Positions 26,388-38,858 are shown, counted from the first letter of the stretch. The stretch is 64,000 bases of DNA from Deltaproteobacteria bacterium (GCA_009668975.1 SBEG01000012.1:42691-106690); one strand, 5' to 3'. Notes: a model not told the origin generated them from the sequence alone. A program made the numbers and translations.

Positions 26388-26397
26388 GGTAAAAATC

Positions 26398-26925
26398 ATG
26401 TCGAAAAAATGGTACGGGATACATACCTATTCCGGCTTTGAAAATAAAGTCAGGCTCTCCCTTCAGGAGAGAATCAAAAATCTGGACCTTGAAGAATTTT
26501 TCGGGGAGATTTTGATCCCCTCGGAAACTGTTGTCGAATTAAAAAAGGGCGAGAAGAGAACGTCATCCAGGAAATTCTTTCCCGGATATATTCTCGTCAA
26601 TATGGAACTGAATGATGAAACCTGGCACATTGTGAAGGAAACTTCCAAGGTTACGGGTTTTGTTGGTGGGAATACTCCGGTTCAGATCCCTGATGAAGAG
26701 GTGTTCAAGATCACCCAACGCATGGAGGAAGGGGCGGAAAAACCGAAACCGAAAGTCCTTTTTGAGGTGGGTGAAACGGTTCGTGTCATAGACGGTCCGT
26801 TTCTTAATTTCTCTGGGGTTGTGGAGGATGTTAAACCCGATAAAGGAAAATTACGCGTTATGGTTAGTATTTTTGGTCGTGCTACTCCAGTGGAATTGGA
26901 GTTTATGCAGGTCGAGAAGTGCTAA
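26398..26925 (+). CDS. nusG: transcription termination/antitermination protein NusG
   Basis: 175 residues, ATG with AAGGT-like ribosome site. NusG binds RNA polymerase and links it to Rho or the ribosome. The NGN domain opens with [16 protein letters not shown], followed by [14 protein letters not shown]. The C-terminal KOW domain has [18 protein letters not shown] and ends in LEFMQVEKC. Length is normal. It begins 10 bases after secE and precedes the ribosomal protein genes rplK and rplA. Confidence 0.97.
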   Translation: MSKKWYGIHTYSGFENKVRLSLQERIKNLDLEEFFGEILIPSETVVELKKGEKRTSSRKFFPGYILVNMELNDETWHIVKETSKVTGFVGGNTPVQIPDEEVFKITQRMEEGAEKPKPKVLFEVGETVRVIDGPFLNFSGVVEDVKPDKGKLRVMVSIFGRATPVELEFMQVEKC

Positions 26926-27012
26926 GGTTGAGGTGAGCTGGTTGCTCGCTTGATCTGGATCTTGGCAGGGATCAAAGCCGAAGATTAACACACTGATAAA
27001 AGGAGTTCTGAG

Positions 27013-27435
27013 ATGGCGAAAAAGATTACCGGATATATAAAACTGCAGATTCCGGCGGGGAAGGCAAATCCTTCACCCCCCGTTGGTCCTGCGCTCGGCC
27101 AGCACGGCGTTAATATAATGGAGTTTTGCAAAGCTTTCAATGCAAAGACCCAGGCTGATGAAGGCACCATTACACCTGTTGTCATCACTGTTTATGCGGA
27201 CAGGTCTTTCAGCTTTGTGACAAAAACTCCGCCTGCATCCGTTCTGATCAAGAAAGCGATTGGCCTTGAAAAGGGTTCCAGTGTTCCGAACAAGGATAAA
27301 GTAGGCAAGCTTACCAAGGACCAGGTTAAAGAGATCGCGCAGAAAAAGATGCCGGACTTGAATGCCGCAAGCCTTGAGGCCGCAATACTGACAATTGAAG
27401 GCACTGCCCGCAGCATGGGCGTTGAGATTGTTTGA
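27013..27435 (+). CDS. rplK: 50S ribosomal protein L11
   Basis: 140 residues, ATG behind AAAAGGAG. L11 forms the GTPase-associated centre with L10/L12 and contacts factors. The proline-rich linker [19 protein letters not shown] and the RNA-binding C-terminal domain (ending [13 protein letters not shown]) are intact. An 87-base gap separates it from nusG, and rplA follows after 21 bases. Confidence 0.98.
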   Translation: MAKKITGYIKLQIPAGKANPSPPVGPALGQHGVNIMEFCKAFNAKTQADEGTITPVVITVYADRSFSFVTKTPPASVLIKKAIGLEKGSSVPNKDKVGKLTKDQVKEIAQKKMPDLNAASLEAAILTIEGTARSMGVEIV

Positions 27436-27456
27436 ATAAAGAGAGGGTGAAATCCA

Positions 27457-28161
27457 ATGTCACAATTTTCTAAAAAACAAAAAGAGGCCCGTGCCAAGGT
27501 TGATCGTTCGCGCACCTATTCCTTAAATAATGCCATTGAGATTGTAAAGGAAAGCTCTTACTGTAAATTCGACGAGACAGTTGATCTTGTGGTTCGTCTC
27601 GGAGTTGACCCGCGCCATGCAGATCAGATGGTTCGAGGTGCAGTCGTTCTTCCTAATGGCCTTGGAAAAGAGGTCAGGGTTCTGGTCTTTGCCAAGGGTG
27701 AGAAAGAGCGTGAAGCTCGCGATGCCGGTGCAGATTATGTCGGTTCCGATGATCTCGTGGCCAAGATTCAAGAAGGCTGGTTTGAATTTGATATGGCCAT
27801 TGCGACCCCCGACATGATGGGTGTGGTTGGTAAAATCGGTAAACTGCTCGGCCCTCGTGGCCTGATGCCTAATCCGAAGGTCGGCACGGTAACCTTTGAT
27901 GTTGAGCGTGCTGTCAAGGAATGTAAGGCCGGTAAGGTTGAATATCGGGTCGAAAAGGCCGGAATTATACATGCGCCGGTTGGAAAGGTCTCCTTTGAGA
28001 ATGAACAGCTCAGAGGAAATATTGTCGCGTTGATTGAAGCGCTGATCAAGTCCAAGCCGTCCGCTGCAAAAGGGACCTATATCCGGAAGATTTCAATGTC
28101 CTCGACAATGGGACCTGGTGTTCCCTTGGATGTTGCCGACGTTTCAGGACAGTTGATATAG
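27457..28161 (+). CDS. rplA: 50S ribosomal protein L1
   Basis: 234 residues. L1 forms the mobile L1 stalk that guides deacylated tRNA out of the E site; in many bacteria it also represses translation of its own operon. Family sequence is clear: [18 protein letters not shown], then [37 protein letters not shown] and [11 protein letters not shown]. The 169 bases after it hold an L10 leader. Confidence 0.98.
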   Translation: MSQFSKKQKEARAKVDRSRTYSLNNAIEIVKESSYCKFDETVDLVVRLGVDPRHADQMVRGAVVLPNGLGKEVRVLVFAKGEKEREARDAGADYVGSDDLVAKIQEGWFEFDMAIATPDMMGVVGKIGKLLGPRGLMPNPKVGTVTFDVERAVKECKAGKVEYRVEKAGIIHAPVGKVSFENEQLRGNIVALIEALIKSKPSAAKGTYIRKISMSSTMGPGVPLDVADVSGQLI

Positions 28162-28172
28162 TTTGGCTTAAT

Positions 28173-28330
28173 CGCCAAAGTCAAAGAAAGCAGGTGCTTG
28201 CGGGTAATTTGCCGCAAGCTTAAGTGAATTGGCAGCCTGCCGAGACTTGCGGTTCGTAACTGATTTAGTACGCTCCAGACTTTGGCGGGGTCATTATGAT
28301 CCTTACATCACAAAGAAAGGAGGGAGACGC
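28173..28330 (+). promoter_or_regulatory. ribosomal protein L10 leader (autoregulatory mRNA element)
   Basis: The untranslated region before rplJ folds in the way known for L10(L12)4-binding leaders. GCAGG (28190-28194) pairs with CCTGC (28236-28240), enclosing a hairpin GCTTGCGG/CCGCAAGC (28196-28219). The conserved CCTGCCGAGAC motif follows. A perfect ten-base outer stem joins CGCCAAAGTC (28173-28182) to GACTTTGGCG (28278-28287). In established cases excess L10-L12 complex binds here and represses rplJL expression. Confidence 0.85.
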
Positions 28331-28855
28331 TTGAATAGGGAAAATAAACAGCAAATCATCACTGAATTTCACGAAAAGCTGAAAAATGCGAAAGCGGTTT
28401 TTTTGGCGGATTTTCGTGGAATGAACGTTACTCAAGCTACTAAATTGAGAAACGATCTTCGCAATGCATCTGTAGAATATAAAGTTATCAAGAATACCCT
28501 GCTCGAGCTTGCATCAAAGGGGACAGACATCGAGACGCTTAGCTCTCACTATGCTGGTCCGACAGCTATCGCAATCAGTTACGATGATCCGGTCGAGGCA
28601 GCTAAAGTTCTGACCCGATGCGCAAAAGAGCAACAGGCTACCTTCAAGCTGAAGGCGGCCGTACTCTCTGGTAAACCCATTTCAGTCGCCGATATCCAGG
28701 CATTGGCTGATCTGCCGAGCCGTGAGGTTCTCATTGCCAAGATGCTTGGTACCATGAATGCGCCGATAACCAATTTTGTTGGTACTCTTGCCGCAGTTCC
28801 TGGAAGTTTCGTCCGTGCACTTGACGCAATCCGGGCCAAAAAAGAAGGAAATTAG
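28331..28855 (+). CDS. rplJ: 50S ribosomal protein L10
   Basis: 174 residues from TTG 28331, placed after AAGGAGGGAG; the upstream open frame runs through the L10 leader and is not protein. L10 anchors the L12 dimers of the ribosomal stalk. The start [20 protein letters not shown], the [19 protein letters not shown] strand and the [11 protein letters not shown] segment match the family. The C-terminal helix ([14 protein letters not shown]) is the L12-binding part. The rare TTG start combined with the leader suggests tight translational control. Confidence 0.95.
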   Translation: MNRENKQQIITEFHEKLKNAKAVFLADFRGMNVTQATKLRNDLRNASVEYKVIKNTLLELASKGTDIETLSSHYAGPTAIAISYDDPVEAAKVLTRCAKEQQATFKLKAAVLSGKPISVADIQALADLPSREVLIAKMLGTMNAPITNFVGTLAAVPGSFVRALDAIRAKKEGN

Positions 28856-28904
28856 AAAATAACCCGCTAACCACGTTTTATAAAAATATTTGGAGGAAAT
28901 GAAA

Positions 28905-29282
28905 ATGGCCGAAATTACCAAGGCTGATGTAATTAGCTTTATTGAAAACATGTCCGTGCTCGAGCTTTCCGAGCTCGTGAAAGAACTCGAAGACAAATTC
29001 GGTGTTTCTGCTGCTGCACCTGTTGCAGTTGCCGCTGCTGCTGCTCCCGTTGCCGAAGCAGCAGAAGAAAAAACTGAATTCGATGTTATCCTCAAGGCTG
29101 CCGGCGCTAACAAGATCGGTGTTATCAAGGTTGTACGCGCACTCACCGGCTTGGGCCTCAAGGAAGCTAAGGACCTCGTTGATGGTGCTCCTCAGCCTGT
29201 CAAGACCGCAGTTGCCAAAGAAGAAGCTGAAGATGCCAAGAAGCAGCTTGTCGAGGCTGGCGCTGAAGTGGAAGTTAAATAA
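28905..29282 (+). CDS. rplL: 50S ribosomal protein L7/L12
   Basis: 125 residues from ATG 28905, eight bases after GGAGG; ATG 28899 is too close to that site. L12 is the multi-copy stalk protein that recruits translation factors. The N-terminal dimerisation domain ([20 protein letters not shown]) is joined by an alanine-rich hinge (about residues 35-55) to the C-terminal domain with [20 protein letters not shown]. Length and composition are typical. Confidence 0.97.
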   Translation: MAEITKADVISFIENMSVLELSELVKELEDKFGVSAAAPVAVAAAAAPVAEAAEEKTEFDVILKAAGANKIGVIKVVRALTGLGLKEAKDLVDGAPQPVKTAVAKEEAEDAKKQLVEAGAEVEVK

Positions 29283-29307
29283 CCCTTACAATATCCATTC
29301 CTACCTG

Positions 29308-29346
29308 AGCCAAGGTTGCTTCGTGCGGCCTTGGCTGTTCTATTTT
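29308..29346 (+). terminator. attenuator-like hairpin between rplL and rpoB
   Basis: AGCCAAGGTTGC pairs with GCGGCCTTGGCT over 12 positions (two G-T) around a TTCGT loop at 29308-29336, followed by GTTCTATTTT. This is the position of the classical partial terminator that lowers rpoBC transcription relative to the ribosomal genes. Confidence 0.7.
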
Positions 29347-29454
29347 CGTTGAGAAGACCCCAATAATTTGCCGTTAACCTTGCATCTCGCGTGAAATATC
29401 TTACCCTATGCGAGGTAGGGTTTATCTTCTCAGGCACTCACCAAAGGAGAATAT

Positions 29455-32400
29455 ATGGCTTATTCAATTGCGAATAACCACCTTTTGCGTAAGAACTTCG
29501 CCAAAATTAAAAAAATTATCGATATACCCAACCTGATTGACATACAGAAAAACTCCTATAAACGTTTTCTCCAAGTTGATGTGCCTGCCGAAGCGAGGAA
29601 AAACTATGGGTTGGAGTCGGTATTCAGAAGTGTCTTCCCGATAAAGGATTTTACTGAAACTTCCTCGCTCGAGTATGTTTCCTATTCTCTCGGGATACCG
29701 AAGTACGATGTAGAAGAATGTCATCAACGCGGAATGACCTATGCCGCACCGATGAAAGTCAAGGTTCGCCTTGTCATTTGGGATGTAATTAAAGAGACTG
29801 CCGCCCGCGCCGTACGCGAAGTAAAAGAGCAGGAAGTGTATTTTGGCGAGATCCCTCTCATGACCGAGAACGGTACTTTTATTATAAATGGTACCGAGAG
29901 GGTTATCGTCAGCCAGTTGCACCGCTCCCCGGGTGTTTTCTATGATCACGATAAAGGTAAAACGCATTCCAGCGGAAAAGTTCTTTATTCCGCGAGGGTA
30001 ATCCCGTATCGCGGGTCCTGGCTGGACTTTGAATTTGATCATAAGGATATCCTTTTCGTCCGGATCGACCGGCGCCGGAAAATGCCGGCAACTGTTCTGC
30101 TGAAGGCGCTCGGCTATACCGCGGAAGAACTCATCAATTATTATTATAAGAGCGAAACTGTTTTTCTTGGTGAGCAGATGCGTAAGCATGCCGACCCTGA
30201 GTTGCTCATTAATCAGAAAGCTCATTTTGATATTACCGATCCGGAAACCGGTGAGACCATAATCAAGGCAAATCGTAAATTCACCAAGGCCGCCATCAAA
30301 AAGATGACGGACCACGGTATCAAATATATCCCTATTACCGATGAAGATATTCTCGGAAAGTTTGCTTCGCATGACGTTGTTGATCCTGCTACAGGTGAGG
30401 TTGTTGTTGAGTGCAATGAAGAAATCACCCTGAGTAAACTCGAGGAATTGAAATCGCACGGGATTGAATCGTTTGAGATGCTGTTCATCGATAATCTTCA
30501 CGCAACATCATCTTTGCGTGATACCGTTCTTATCGATAAAATAAGCACAACGGATGAAGCTCTGATCGAGATCTACCGTCGCCTGCGTCCTGGTGACCCT
30601 CCAACATTGAAAAGCGCTCAGGCATTGTTCGAAAATCTCTTTTCAAACCCGGAGCGTTATGATCTTTCCCCAGTTGGCCGCTTGAAGTTGAATTACAAGC
30701 TCGGTCTCCAGGTGCCCCTTGAGTGCCAGACACTTACCAAGCCTGATGTTCTCGAGGTTGTGCGCTACCTGATCGATCTGAAAAATGGCAGGGGTACCAT
30801 TGACGATATCGACCATCTCGGGAATCGCCGGGTCAGGGCGGTCGGGGAACTGCTGGAAAACCAGTACCGGATCGGCCTGGTGCGAATGGAACGGGCGATT
30901 AAGGAACGCATGAGTCTGCAGGAAGTTGAAAACCTCATGCCTCACGATCTGATTAATTCGAAGCCTGTTTCGGCAGTTGTAAAAGAGTTTTTCGGCTCTT
31001 CGCAGCTTTCCCAATTCATGGATCAGACAAATCCGCTCTCCGAGGTTACCCATAAGCGGCGTTTGTCCGCTCTCGGACCTGGTGGTCTGACTCGGGAAAG
31101 GGCTGGTTTCGAGGTGCGCGACGTTCACCCGACCCACTATGGTCGTGTTTGCCCAATTGAGACCCCTGAGGGACCGAATATCGGTCTGATAGCGTCTCTG
31201 TCAACCTATGCACGCATCAATAAACACGGTTTTGTCGAGACTCCCTACCGCATTGTCAAAGGCGGAACGGTAACAGACGAAGTCCGTTTCTTCTCCGCCT
31301 TGGAGGAGGAAGGCCATGCAATTTCACAGGCTGATGCTCAGGTTGATGAAAACGGCAGGTTTACTGATGATTACGTTTCCGCTCGTAAAGGTGGGGAGTT
31401 TGTTCTTATTGGACGAGACGAAGTCGAATTGATGGATGTCTCGCCGCTGCAGCTGGTTTCCGTCGCCGCCTCCTTGATTCCCTTCCTGGAAAACGACGAC
31501 GCGAACCGCGCGCTCATGGGTTCCAACATGCAGCGTCAGGCCGTTCCGCTGCTTCGGGCAGATTCTCCTCTGGTCGGAACCGGCATGGAGCGCGTCGTGG
31601 CTCGAGATTCCGGTGTTTCCGTTGTCGTTCGTCACACAGGCGTTGTTGAATCAGTCGATTCTTCACGTATTGTTGTGAAGATCGACGAGGAAGAATATGA
31701 CGAGACCGGAACCGGTGTTGATATTTATAACCTGATCAAGTTCTCTCGCTCAAATCAAAATACCTGCATCAATCAGAAACCTGTCGTCAAGGTTGGTGAC
31801 CATGTCAAACGTGGTGATATCATCGCAGATGGCCCTTCCACGGAAATGGGTGAACTGGCCCTTGGACAGAATATCCTGGTAGCCTTCATGCCCTGGGGCG
31901 GATACAATTTCGAGGACTCGATTCTCATCTCTGAAAAACTGGTAAAAGACGACCGTTACACTTCGATTCATATCGAAGAGTTTGAATGTGTCGCTCGTGA
32001 TACGAAGCTGGGCAAGGAAGAAATTACCTCGGATATTCCGAATCTTGGCGATGAAGCTCTCAAGGACCTCGACGAGTCCGGCATCATCAGAATTGGTGCT
32101 GAAGTTAAACCCGGCGATATCCTTGTCGGCAAGATAACTCCGAAGGGGGAGACCCAGCTTTCACCCGAGGAAAAACTTCTCCGGGCAATTTTCGGCGAAA
32201 AAGCCGGCGATGTACGCGATACCTCGTTGCGAGTTCCACCTGGCGTCGAAGGTACCGTAATCGGCGCGAAAATCTTTTCTAGGAAAGGTTCCGATAAGGA
32301 CAGCCGGACCGAGAGCATCGAGAAAGCCGAAGAAGAAAAGCTTCGTAAAGATGAAAAAGACGAGATAGCTATTATCCGTGCTGCCGCGGAAAGAAAACTC

Positions 32401-33564
32401 AAAAAGCTTCTGGTCGATAAAGTATCTTCGGTATCCCTCGAAAGTCGTGACGGAAAGACTCTTCTCGAAAAAGGCCGGAAAATTACCGAGGATGCACTTG
32501 CTGCGGTACCTATAGATCGCTGGGATGAAATTTCCGTTGAAGAGGCTGATGACGTTGAGGAAAAGGTTGCCCAGATATTGGCAACTCTGACTCAGCAGGT
32601 TGAGCTGATCAATTTCGTTTTTGACGATAAAATTCAGAAGCTGAAAAGAGGAGATGATCTCCCTCCTGGCGTTATCAAGATGGTCAAGGTTTATATTGCC
32701 ATTAAACGTAAACTGCAGGTTGGGGATAAGATGGCGGGTCGGCACGGTAACAAGGGTGTCGTCTCCCGGATCCTTCCTGAAGAAGATATGCCCTACATGG
32801 AAGACGGGCGACCTGTTGAAATAGTACTGAACCCGTTGGGTGTTCCCTCTCGTATGAATGTGGGTCAAATCCTGGAAACACATCTGGGTTGGGCAGCAAA
32901 GGGTATCGGTTGGAAAATTGAGGAAATGCTTGCGAAAAGTTCTGCTGCAGATGCGATTCGTGATTTTATTTCTGATGTCTACGAATCCCCTGAAATGACA
33001 ACTTTCCTGGGCACACTTGAAGAGAACGAACTCCGTGCCGTAGCGAAAAGGCTGCAGAGAGGTGTCCCGATGGCTTCTTCCGTTTTTGAGGGCGCCTCAG
33101 AGGAAAAGATCCGGGGACTCATGGAAAAGGCCGGGTTCGCCTCGTCCGGCCAGGTTGCACTTTTTGACGGACGGACCGGAGTGCCGTTTAAGCACAAGGT
33201 TACCGTCGGGATCATGTATGTGCTCAAGCTGCATCACCTAGTTGATGACAAGATCCATGCCCGCTCGATTGGTCCCTATAGTCTGGTAACACAGCAGCCT
33301 CTCGGCGGTAAAGCTCAATTCGGCGGTCAGCGTCTTGGGGAGATGGAAGTTTGGGCAATGGAGGCATATGGTGCTTCCTATGCGCTCCAGGAATTTCTCA
33401 CGGTTAAATCCGATGACGTGGCAGGTAGAACCCGTATGTACGAAGCGATTGTAAAGGGGAAACACACCCTTGAGCCGGGTCTGCCTGAATCGTTCAACGT
33501 CCTCATCAAGGAACTCCAGTCACTGTGCCTAGATGTCGAGCTGTTGGAGATTGATGACGAATAA
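29455..33564 (+). CDS. rpoB: DNA-directed RNA polymerase subunit beta
   Basis: 1,369 residues, ATG behind AAAGGAG. The beta subunit forms one pincer and much of the active-site cleft. The rifampicin-binding region is [17 protein letters not shown] (from F513) followed by [13 protein letters not shown]; the aspartate, histidine and serine that commonly mutate in resistance (D523, H533, S538 here) are the sensitive residues. [13 protein letters not shown] marks the conserved catalytic lysine region near residue 1090. The protein is slightly longer than the E. coli subunit, with a charged insert around residues 950-980. A 161-base gap with no clear signal precedes rpoC. Confidence 0.99.
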   Translation: MAYSIANNHLLRKNFAKIKKIIDIPNLIDIQKNSYKRFLQVDVPAEARKNYGLESVFRSVFPIKDFTETSSLEYVSYSLGIPKYDVEECHQRGMTYAAPMKVKVRLVIWDVIKETAARAVREVKEQEVYFGEIPLMTENGTFIINGTERVIVSQLHRSPGVFYDHDKGKTHSSGKVLYSARVIPYRGSWLDFEFDHKDILFVRIDRRRKMPATVLLKALGYTAEELINYYYKSETVFLGEQMRKHADPELLINQKAHFDITDPETGETIIKANRKFTKAAIKKMTDHGIKYIPITDEDILGKFASHDVVDPATGEVVVECNEEITLSKLEELKSHGIESFEMLFIDNLHATSSLRDTVLIDKISTTDEALIEIYRRLRPGDPPTLKSAQALFENLFSNPERYDLSPVGRLKLNYKLGLQVPLECQTLTKPDVLEVVRYLIDLKNGRGTIDDIDHLGNRRVRAVGELLENQYRIGLVRMERAIKERMSLQEVENLMPHDLINSKPVSAVVKEFFGSSQLSQFMDQTNPLSEVTHKRRLSALGPGGLTRERAGFEVRDVHPTHYGRVCPIETPEGPNIGLIASLSTYARINKHGFVETPYRIVKGGTVTDEVRFFSALEEEGHAISQADAQVDENGRFTDDYVSARKGGEFVLIGRDEVELMDVSPLQLVSVAASLIPFLENDDANRALMGSNMQRQAVPLLRADSPLVGTGMERVVARDSGVSVVVRHTGVVESVDSSRIVVKIDEEEYDETGTGVDIYNLIKFSRSNQNTCINQKPVVKVGDHVKRGDIIADGPSTEMGELALGQNILVAFMPWGGYNFEDSILISEKLVKDDRYTSIHIEEFECVARDTKLGKEEITSDIPNLGDEALKDLDESGIIRIGAEVKPGDILVGKITPKGETQLSPEEKLLRAIFGEKAGDVRDTSLRVPPGVEGTVIGAKIFSRKGSDKDSRTESIEKAEEEKLRKDEKDEIAIIRAAAERKLKKLLVDKVSSVSLESRDGKTLLEKGRKITEDALAAVPIDRWDEISVEEADDVEEKVAQILATLTQQVELINFVFDDKIQKLKRGDDLPPGVIKMVKVYIAIKRKLQVGDKMAGRHGNKGVVSRILPEEDMPYMEDGRPVEIVLNPLGVPSRMNVGQILETHLGWAAKGIGWKIEEMLAKSSAADAIRDFISDVYESPEMTTFLGTLEENELRAVAKRLQRGVPMASSVFEGASEEKIRGLMEKAGFASSGQVALFDGRTGVPFKHKVTVGIMYVLKLHHLVDDKIHARSIGPYSLVTQQPLGGKAQFGGQRLGEMEVWAMEAYGASYALQEFLTVKSDDVAGRTRMYEAIVKGKHTLEPGLPESFNVLIKELQSLCLDVELLEIDDE

Positions 33565-33725
33565 GCGTAATTACTTTCACCGAATGTCCGGCTACTGAAA
33601 TGATGTTATCGGCATTTCCCGATTGGCTTCAAGAAGGAAGTGCCGGAAACATTGAAACGATAGTGATAGCTCAAAGGGCTTTAGCCCAGAGTGTTTGCCA
33701 GCTCCTAAACAAGGAGGATTGAATT

Positions 33726-36700
33726 TTGGAAGATTTTTTCAGTTTTTTCGAGAAACCTAAAGATCCGTTGCATTTTTCAGCCATACGCATTTCCATCTCC
33801 TCTCCCGAGAAGATCAGGGAACGTTCTTTTGGCGAGGTTAAAAAGCCGGAAACGATAAATTATCGCACCTTTAAACCAGAGCGTGATGGCCTTTTCTGCG
33901 CAAAGATCTTTGGCCCGACCAAAGATTATGAGTGTAATTGCGGTAAGTACAAACGCATGAAGCATCGGGGCATCGTCTGCGAAAAGTGCGGCGTAGAGGT
34001 TATTCCCTCAAAAGTCCGCCGGGAGCGGCTCGGTCATATCGACCTGGCAACTCCGGTTGCCCATATCTGGTTTCTTCGTTCCCTTCCTTCACGAATCGGA
34101 AACCTTCTGGATATTTCCTTGAAGGACCTGGAAAAAGTACTTTATTTCGAAGCCTATGCCGTCACAGACCCGAGGAATACCGGTCTGATCATCGGCGAGG
34201 TACTGAGTGAAGACCGTTATCAAAAGCTGAAAGAGGAATTTGCCGGTGATTTCGAGGCCGGAATGGGCGCAGCTGCCGTGCGTGAGTGCCTGAAATCTCT
34301 TGATCTTGATAATTTGTCGGTTAATCTGCGCACCGAGATGATTGATGCCACGAGTGAGGCAAAGCGGAAGAAGATTGCCAAACGGTTAAAAGTAGTTGAT
34401 GCATTTAAGGCTTCCGGTAACAGACCCGAGTGGATGATCCTTGAATGTATTCCTGTTTTGCCGCCTGAATTGCGTCCTCTTGTGCCGCTTGACGGGGGCA
34501 GGTTTGCAACCTCTGACCTTAACGACCTCTACCGCCGGGTAATCAACAGAAACAATCGTTTAAAGCGTTTGATGGAATTGCAGGCGCCGGAAGTAATCAT
34601 CCGCAACGAAAAAAGGATGCTGCAGGAAGCTGTCGACGCCCTGTTTGATAATGGCCGTCGTGGCAGAGCCATTGCCGGTCCGAATAAAAGACCGTTGAAA
34701 TCCCTTTCGGATATGTTGAAGGGCAAATCTGGCCGTTTCCGTCAGAACCTGCTTGGAAAGCGTGTCGACTACTCAGGCCGTTCCGTTATCGTTGTCGGTC
34801 CGGAGCTTCGTTTGCATCAGTGCGGATTGCCCAAGAAGATGGCGCTCGAACTCTTTAAACCATTTATTTACAATAAGCTCGAAGAGCGAGGATTTGTAAC
34901 CACGATTAAAAGTGCGAAAAAAATGGTCGAAAAGGAGCGTCCGGAAGTTTGGGACGTTCTGGAAGAGGTCATCAAGGAACATCCGGTCATGCTGAACCGT
35001 GCTCCTACTCTTCACCGTCTTGGTATCCAGGCTTTTGAACCTGTTCTTATTGAAGGAAAGGCGATTCAGCTTCATCCGCTCGTTTGTACTGCTTTTAACG
35101 CCGACTTCGACGGTGACCAGATGGCGGTTCATCTGCCGCTTTCCATCGAGAGCCAGGTGGAAGCGCGCGTTCTGATGATGAGTACCAACAATATCCTGTC
35201 GCCGGCACACGGCAAACCGATTATTGTCCCTTCTCAGGACATGGTTCTCGGTATTTATTATATGACCCGCGACAAGTACTTTGCGGAGGGTGAGGGGAAA
35301 ATTCTCGCATCGCCCGCGGAGGTCCGTATGGCCTATGATTCCGGCGAGCTTGATATCCATGCCAGAATCAAGGTGCGGATGCGGAATCTTGCCTCTGATG
35401 AGAAAACACAGATTGTCGAGACAACAACCGGCCGCATACTCCTTAGGGAAATTCTGCCGGAGAATGTACCTTTTTCTGCCATTAATAAGGTTATGACAAA
35501 AAAGGAGCTCTCGAACCTTGTGGATATTTGTTATCGCCTCGCCGGTAACAAGGATACCGTTATTCTTGCGGATAGGCTAAAAGAGATAGGTTTCCGCTAT
35601 TCAACGGAGGCTGGTATTTCCATCTGCATCGATGATATGGTTATCCCTGATGGAAAGCCGTTAATCATCGAAAAGGCGACTGATGAAGTCAAAGAGATTC
35701 AGAACCAGTATACGGAAGGTCTTATTACCGATGGAGAGCGTTATAACAAGGTAATTGACATCTGGGCCAAGTCTACTGAAGAGATTGCCAAGGAAATGTT
35801 GGACAATCTTTCCCGCGATACGGTTACTTCTCCTGACGGCAAAGAAATCAAAGTTCCTTCTTTCAACGCAATTCACATGATGGCCGATTCCGGTTCCAGG
35901 GGTTCTGCCCAGCAGATCAGGCAATTGGCCGGTATGCGTGGACTGATGGCTAAACCTTCCGGTGAGATCATTGAAACACCCATTACCGCAAACTTCCGGG
36001 AAGGATTGACGGTTCTGCAGTATTTTATTTCCACCCACGGTGCCCGTAAAGGTCTTGCCGATACTGCGCTCAAGACGGCTAACTCCGGATACCTGACGCG
36101 TAGATTGGTGGACGTTGCGCAGGATGCAATTATTACTGAGGATGACTGTGGCACGATTGATGGCCTGCTTGTCTCGGCACTGACCGAAGGTGGTGAGATC
36201 ATAGAGCATATCGGCGATCGCATTCTCGGCCGAGTTGCTCTTGACGACATACTCGACCCCGTTACCGACGAAATCCTTGTTCCTGCCAATATTGAAATTG
36301 ACGAAACGCTTGTTTCGAAGATTGAAGAAGCCGGTTTGGAGAAAGTCAAAATACGTTCCGTGCTTACCTGTCAAAGCAAGCGAGGAATTTGCGCGAAATG
36401 TTACGGCCGCGACCTGGCGAGAGGACATCTTGTCAACCTTGGTGAGGCAGTAGGTGTTATTGCTGCTCAATCGATCGGCGAACCGGGAACACAGCTCACG
36501 ATGCGGACCTTCCATATCGGTGGTACTGCGTCACGGCATGCTGAACAAACATCGCTGGAATCACGCAATGAAGGTGTAGTCAAGTTCATCAACATCAACA
36601 GTGTTGCAACTGCGGACGGCAACTATATTGTTATGAACCGTAACGGTGAATTGGCAATTATTGATGAGACCGGACGTGAGAGGGAAAAGTACTCCATTGT

Positions 36701-37865
36701 CTACGGTGCTAAAATCAAGGTTGCACCTGGCTCGCAGGTCAAGGCAGGTGCGTCAATTGCTGAGTGGGATCCGTATACCATGCCGATCCTTACCGAAGTA
36801 AGTGGACGGATTAAATTTGGCGACATCATTGAGGGCGTAACCGTTGAAGAGCAGGTTGATGAGGTCACCGGTCTGTCACGTAAAGTTATTATCGAGTCCC
36901 GTGATGCTGATAAAAGGCCACGTATCGCAATCAAGGATGACAGCGGGAAGACGGTAAAGACTGTGGAGAGTGTTGTCGGCCGTTATTTTCTCCCTGTGGG
37001 GGCGAATATTTCCGTCCAGGAAGAGTCTTACGTTAATGCTGGTGATATCATAGCTAAAATTCCCCGTGAAACAACGAAAACCAAAGATATTACGGGTGGT
37101 CTGCCTCGTGTTGCTGAACTGTTTGAGGCACGTAAACCTAAAGACTTCGCAGTAATATCGGAAATCGACGGTTCCGTTTCGTATGGTAAGGATGCAAAAG
37201 GAAAAAGAAAAGTTATCGTCACTCCCGAGCAGGGTGAGGCAAAAGAGTATCTTATCCCTAAGGGGAAGCATATCAGTGTTCACGAAGGTGACTATGTAAG
37301 AGCTGGTGAAGCTCTTATGGATGGTTCCTCCAACCCTCATGATATCCTCAGGGTAATGGGCGTAAAGGAACTGGCAAAGTATCTTGTCGATGAAGTGCAG
37401 GAGGTCTACCGGCTTCAAGGCGTCAAGATTAATGATAAGCATATCGAGACCATAGTTCGCCAGATGCTTCGTCGCGTGCGCATTAAAGATGTTGGAGAGA
37501 CAAGTTTCTTGATCGACGATCAGCTGGAAAGAAGTGTCTTTGAGGAAGAAAATGAGCGGGTGCTGGCAAATGGCGGCAAACCTGCCATGGCAGAACCTCT
37601 TCTACTTGGTATCACCAAAGCGTCACTATCAACCGAGTCATTTATTTCCGCTGCGTCCTTCCAGGAAACAACAAAAGTCTTGACACAGGCTGCCATTGAG
37701 GGTAAGGTTGACAACCTTCGTGGTCTCAAAGAGAACGTTATAATGGGTCGCTTGATCCCCGCAGGGACAGGGCTTGCACGCTATCGCAACTTGAAGCTTG
37801 TTGTGGAAAACGTACAGGAAGTAGAGGCGGATGATCAAGAAGAGACTGCTGAGGAAATAAGTTAA
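33726..37865 (+). CDS. rpoC: DNA-directed RNA polymerase subunit beta prime
   Basis: 1,379 residues from TTG 33726, preceded by AAGGAGG at a workable distance. The N-terminal zinc-binding domain shows [20 protein letters not shown]. The catalytic magnesium-binding motif [12 protein letters not shown] places aspartates at D460, D462 and D464, the same numbering as in E. coli. The trigger-loop region (RMRKTHPRIGG-type, here [13 protein letters not shown]) and a second cysteine set ([16 protein letters not shown]) are intact. TTG as start for so central a gene is noteworthy. An acidic tail ([13 protein letters not shown]) ends the protein. Confidence 0.98.
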   Translation: MEDFFSFFEKPKDPLHFSAIRISISSPEKIRERSFGEVKKPETINYRTFKPERDGLFCAKIFGPTKDYECNCGKYKRMKHRGIVCEKCGVEVIPSKVRRERLGHIDLATPVAHIWFLRSLPSRIGNLLDISLKDLEKVLYFEAYAVTDPRNTGLIIGEVLSEDRYQKLKEEFAGDFEAGMGAAAVRECLKSLDLDNLSVNLRTEMIDATSEAKRKKIAKRLKVVDAFKASGNRPEWMILECIPVLPPELRPLVPLDGGRFATSDLNDLYRRVINRNNRLKRLMELQAPEVIIRNEKRMLQEAVDALFDNGRRGRAIAGPNKRPLKSLSDMLKGKSGRFRQNLLGKRVDYSGRSVIVVGPELRLHQCGLPKKMALELFKPFIYNKLEERGFVTTIKSAKKMVEKERPEVWDVLEEVIKEHPVMLNRAPTLHRLGIQAFEPVLIEGKAIQLHPLVCTAFNADFDGDQMAVHLPLSIESQVEARVLMMSTNNILSPAHGKPIIVPSQDMVLGIYYMTRDKYFAEGEGKILASPAEVRMAYDSGELDIHARIKVRMRNLASDEKTQIVETTTGRILLREILPENVPFSAINKVMTKKELSNLVDICYRLAGNKDTVILADRLKEIGFRYSTEAGISICIDDMVIPDGKPLIIEKATDEVKEIQNQYTEGLITDGERYNKVIDIWAKSTEEIAKEMLDNLSRDTVTSPDGKEIKVPSFNAIHMMADSGSRGSAQQIRQLAGMRGLMAKPSGEIIETPITANFREGLTVLQYFISTHGARKGLADTALKTANSGYLTRRLVDVAQDAIITEDDCGTIDGLLVSALTEGGEIIEHIGDRILGRVALDDILDPVTDEILVPANIEIDETLVSKIEEAGLEKVKIRSVLTCQSKRGICAKCYGRDLARGHLVNLGEAVGVIAAQSIGEPGTQLTMRTFHIGGTASRHAEQTSLESRNEGVVKFININSVATADGNYIVMNRNGELAIIDETGREREKYSIVYGAKIKVAPGSQVKAGASIAEWDPYTMPILTEVSGRIKFGDIIEGVTVEEQVDEVTGLSRKVIIESRDADKRPRIAIKDDSGKTVKTVESVVGRYFLPVGANISVQEESYVNAGDIIAKIPRETTKTKDITGGLPRVAELFEARKPKDFAVISEIDGSVSYGKDAKGKRKVIVTPEQGEAKEYLIPKGKHISVHEGDYVRAGEALMDGSSNPHDILRVMGVKELAKYLVDEVQEVYRLQGVKINDKHIETIVRQMLRRVRIKDVGETSFLIDDQLERSVFEEENERVLANGGKPAMAEPLLLGITKASLSTESFISAASFQETTKVLTQAAIEGKVDNLRGLKENVIMGRLIPAGTGLARYRNLKLVVENVQEVEADDQEETAEEIS

Positions 37866-37892
37866 AGCAAAAGGTTTTTGCAAGAAAAATGC

Positions 37893-37921
37893 TTGACAAG
37901 GACTAGTTGTTTTGTTATTTT
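37893..37921 (+). promoter_or_regulatory. promoter of the str operon
   Basis: TTGACA at 37893-37898, a 17-base spacer and TATTTT at 37916-37921, placed 28 bases after the rpoC stop and 73 bases before rpsL. It lets rpsL-rpsG-fusA-tuf be transcribed independently of rpoBC. Confidence 0.6.
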
Positions 37922-37993
37922 TGTACGGTTTTCGCTTCTGCCGAGGACTATGTGCTTCGGCCAGATTTTGCTGTGTTTAGGAGATAATTGATA

Positions 37994-38365
37994 ATGCCAA
38001 CCATAAATCAGTTGATACGCATCGGCAGGGAAAGTAAGAAAGATAAATCTACAGCTCCGGCGCTTAAGTCATGTCCTCAGAAGAGGGGAGTTTGTACGAG
38101 GGTTTATACTACTACGCCGAAAAAACCGAACTCGGCGCTTCGAAAGGTTGCGAGGGTTCGTTTGACCAATGGTCTGGAGGTTACCTCCTATATTCCAGGT
38201 GTTGGTCATAACCTGCAGGAGCACTCAGTTGTTCTGATCAGGGGCGGAAGGGTAAAAGACCTTCCTGGTGTGCGCTATCATATCGTTCGTGGCACTTTGG
38301 ATTCTGTCGGCGTTAAAGACAGGAAGCAGGGTCGTTCCAAGTACGGTGCTAAGAGACCAAAGTAA
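37994..38365 (+). CDS. rpsL: 30S ribosomal protein S12
   Basis: 123 residues from ATG 37994; an in-frame TTG six bases upstream is less likely. S12 lies at the decoding centre and controls accuracy. The streptomycin-relevant lysines are wild type in [17 protein letters not shown] and [17 protein letters not shown]. Length is exactly typical. It heads the str operon and has its own promoter. Confidence 0.98.
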   Translation: MPTINQLIRIGRESKKDKSTAPALKSCPQKRGVCTRVYTTTPKKPNSALRKVARVRLTNGLEVTSYIPGVGHNLQEHSVVLIRGGRVKDLPGVRYHIVRGTLDSVGVKDRKQGRSKYGAKRPK

Positions 38366-38387
38366 AGAACCGGAGTGAGAGGTTGAT

Positions 38388-38858
38388 ATGCCCAGGAGAA
38401 GAGAAGTAGCGAAGAGAATTATATTGCCTGATCCGAAGTATAATGACCGGGTAGTTGCAAAGCTTATTAACATTTTAATGCTTGATGGGAAGAAGAGTAC
38501 CGCGGAGCGAGCCCTGTATGGCGCTCTTGAGCTGGTCGCCAAGAGAACTAGTGAAGATCCGATTAAGGTCTTCAAAAAGTCCCTTGATAATATCCGTCCT
38601 GTGCTTGAGGTTAAGTCTCGACGTGTTGGTGGTTCTACGTACCAGGTTCCTGTTGAGATTCGTGCCGAGCGCCGTACATCTCTTGCAATGCGTTGGTTGG
38701 TGAAGTATGCGGATGCGAGGGCTGAAAAGACTTTGACGGATAAATTGGCTGGCGAGATCGTGGATGCCTACAATAACCGTGGGTCTGCGGTTAAGAAGCG
38801 CGAAGATACGCATAAGATGGCTGAGGCGAACAGGGCTTTTGCACACTACCGCTGGTAG
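38388..38858 (+). CDS. rpsG: 30S ribosomal protein S7
   Basis: 156 residues, ATG behind GTGAGAGG. S7 starts assembly of the 30S head and contacts the E-site tRNA and mRNA; in E. coli it is the repressor of the str operon. The sequence starts [19 protein letters not shown] and contains the [12 protein letters not shown] beta-hairpin region and the C-terminal [20 protein letters not shown]. Length is normal. Confidence 0.98.
   Translation: MPRRREVAKRIILPDPKYNDRVVAKLINILMLDGKKSTAERALYGALELVAKRTSEDPIKVFKKSLDNIRPVLEVKSRRVGGSTYQVPVEIRAERRTSLAMRWLVKYADARAEKTLTDKLAGEIVDAYNNRGSAVKKREDTHKMAEANRAFAHYRW

Noticed and set aside
28229..28330. N-terminal extension of L10 of about 34 residues
   Set aside because: This stretch folds as the L10 leader, and a strong ribosome site stands just before TTG 28331.
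29464..30501. 345-codon minus-strand open frame
   Set aside because: Complete shadow of rpoB with no ribosome site or recognisable domain.
33565..33725. Possible regulatory structure between rpoB and rpoC
   Set aside because: The 161-base spacer has only short, weak complementarities and no T-run or promoter boxes that I would defend.
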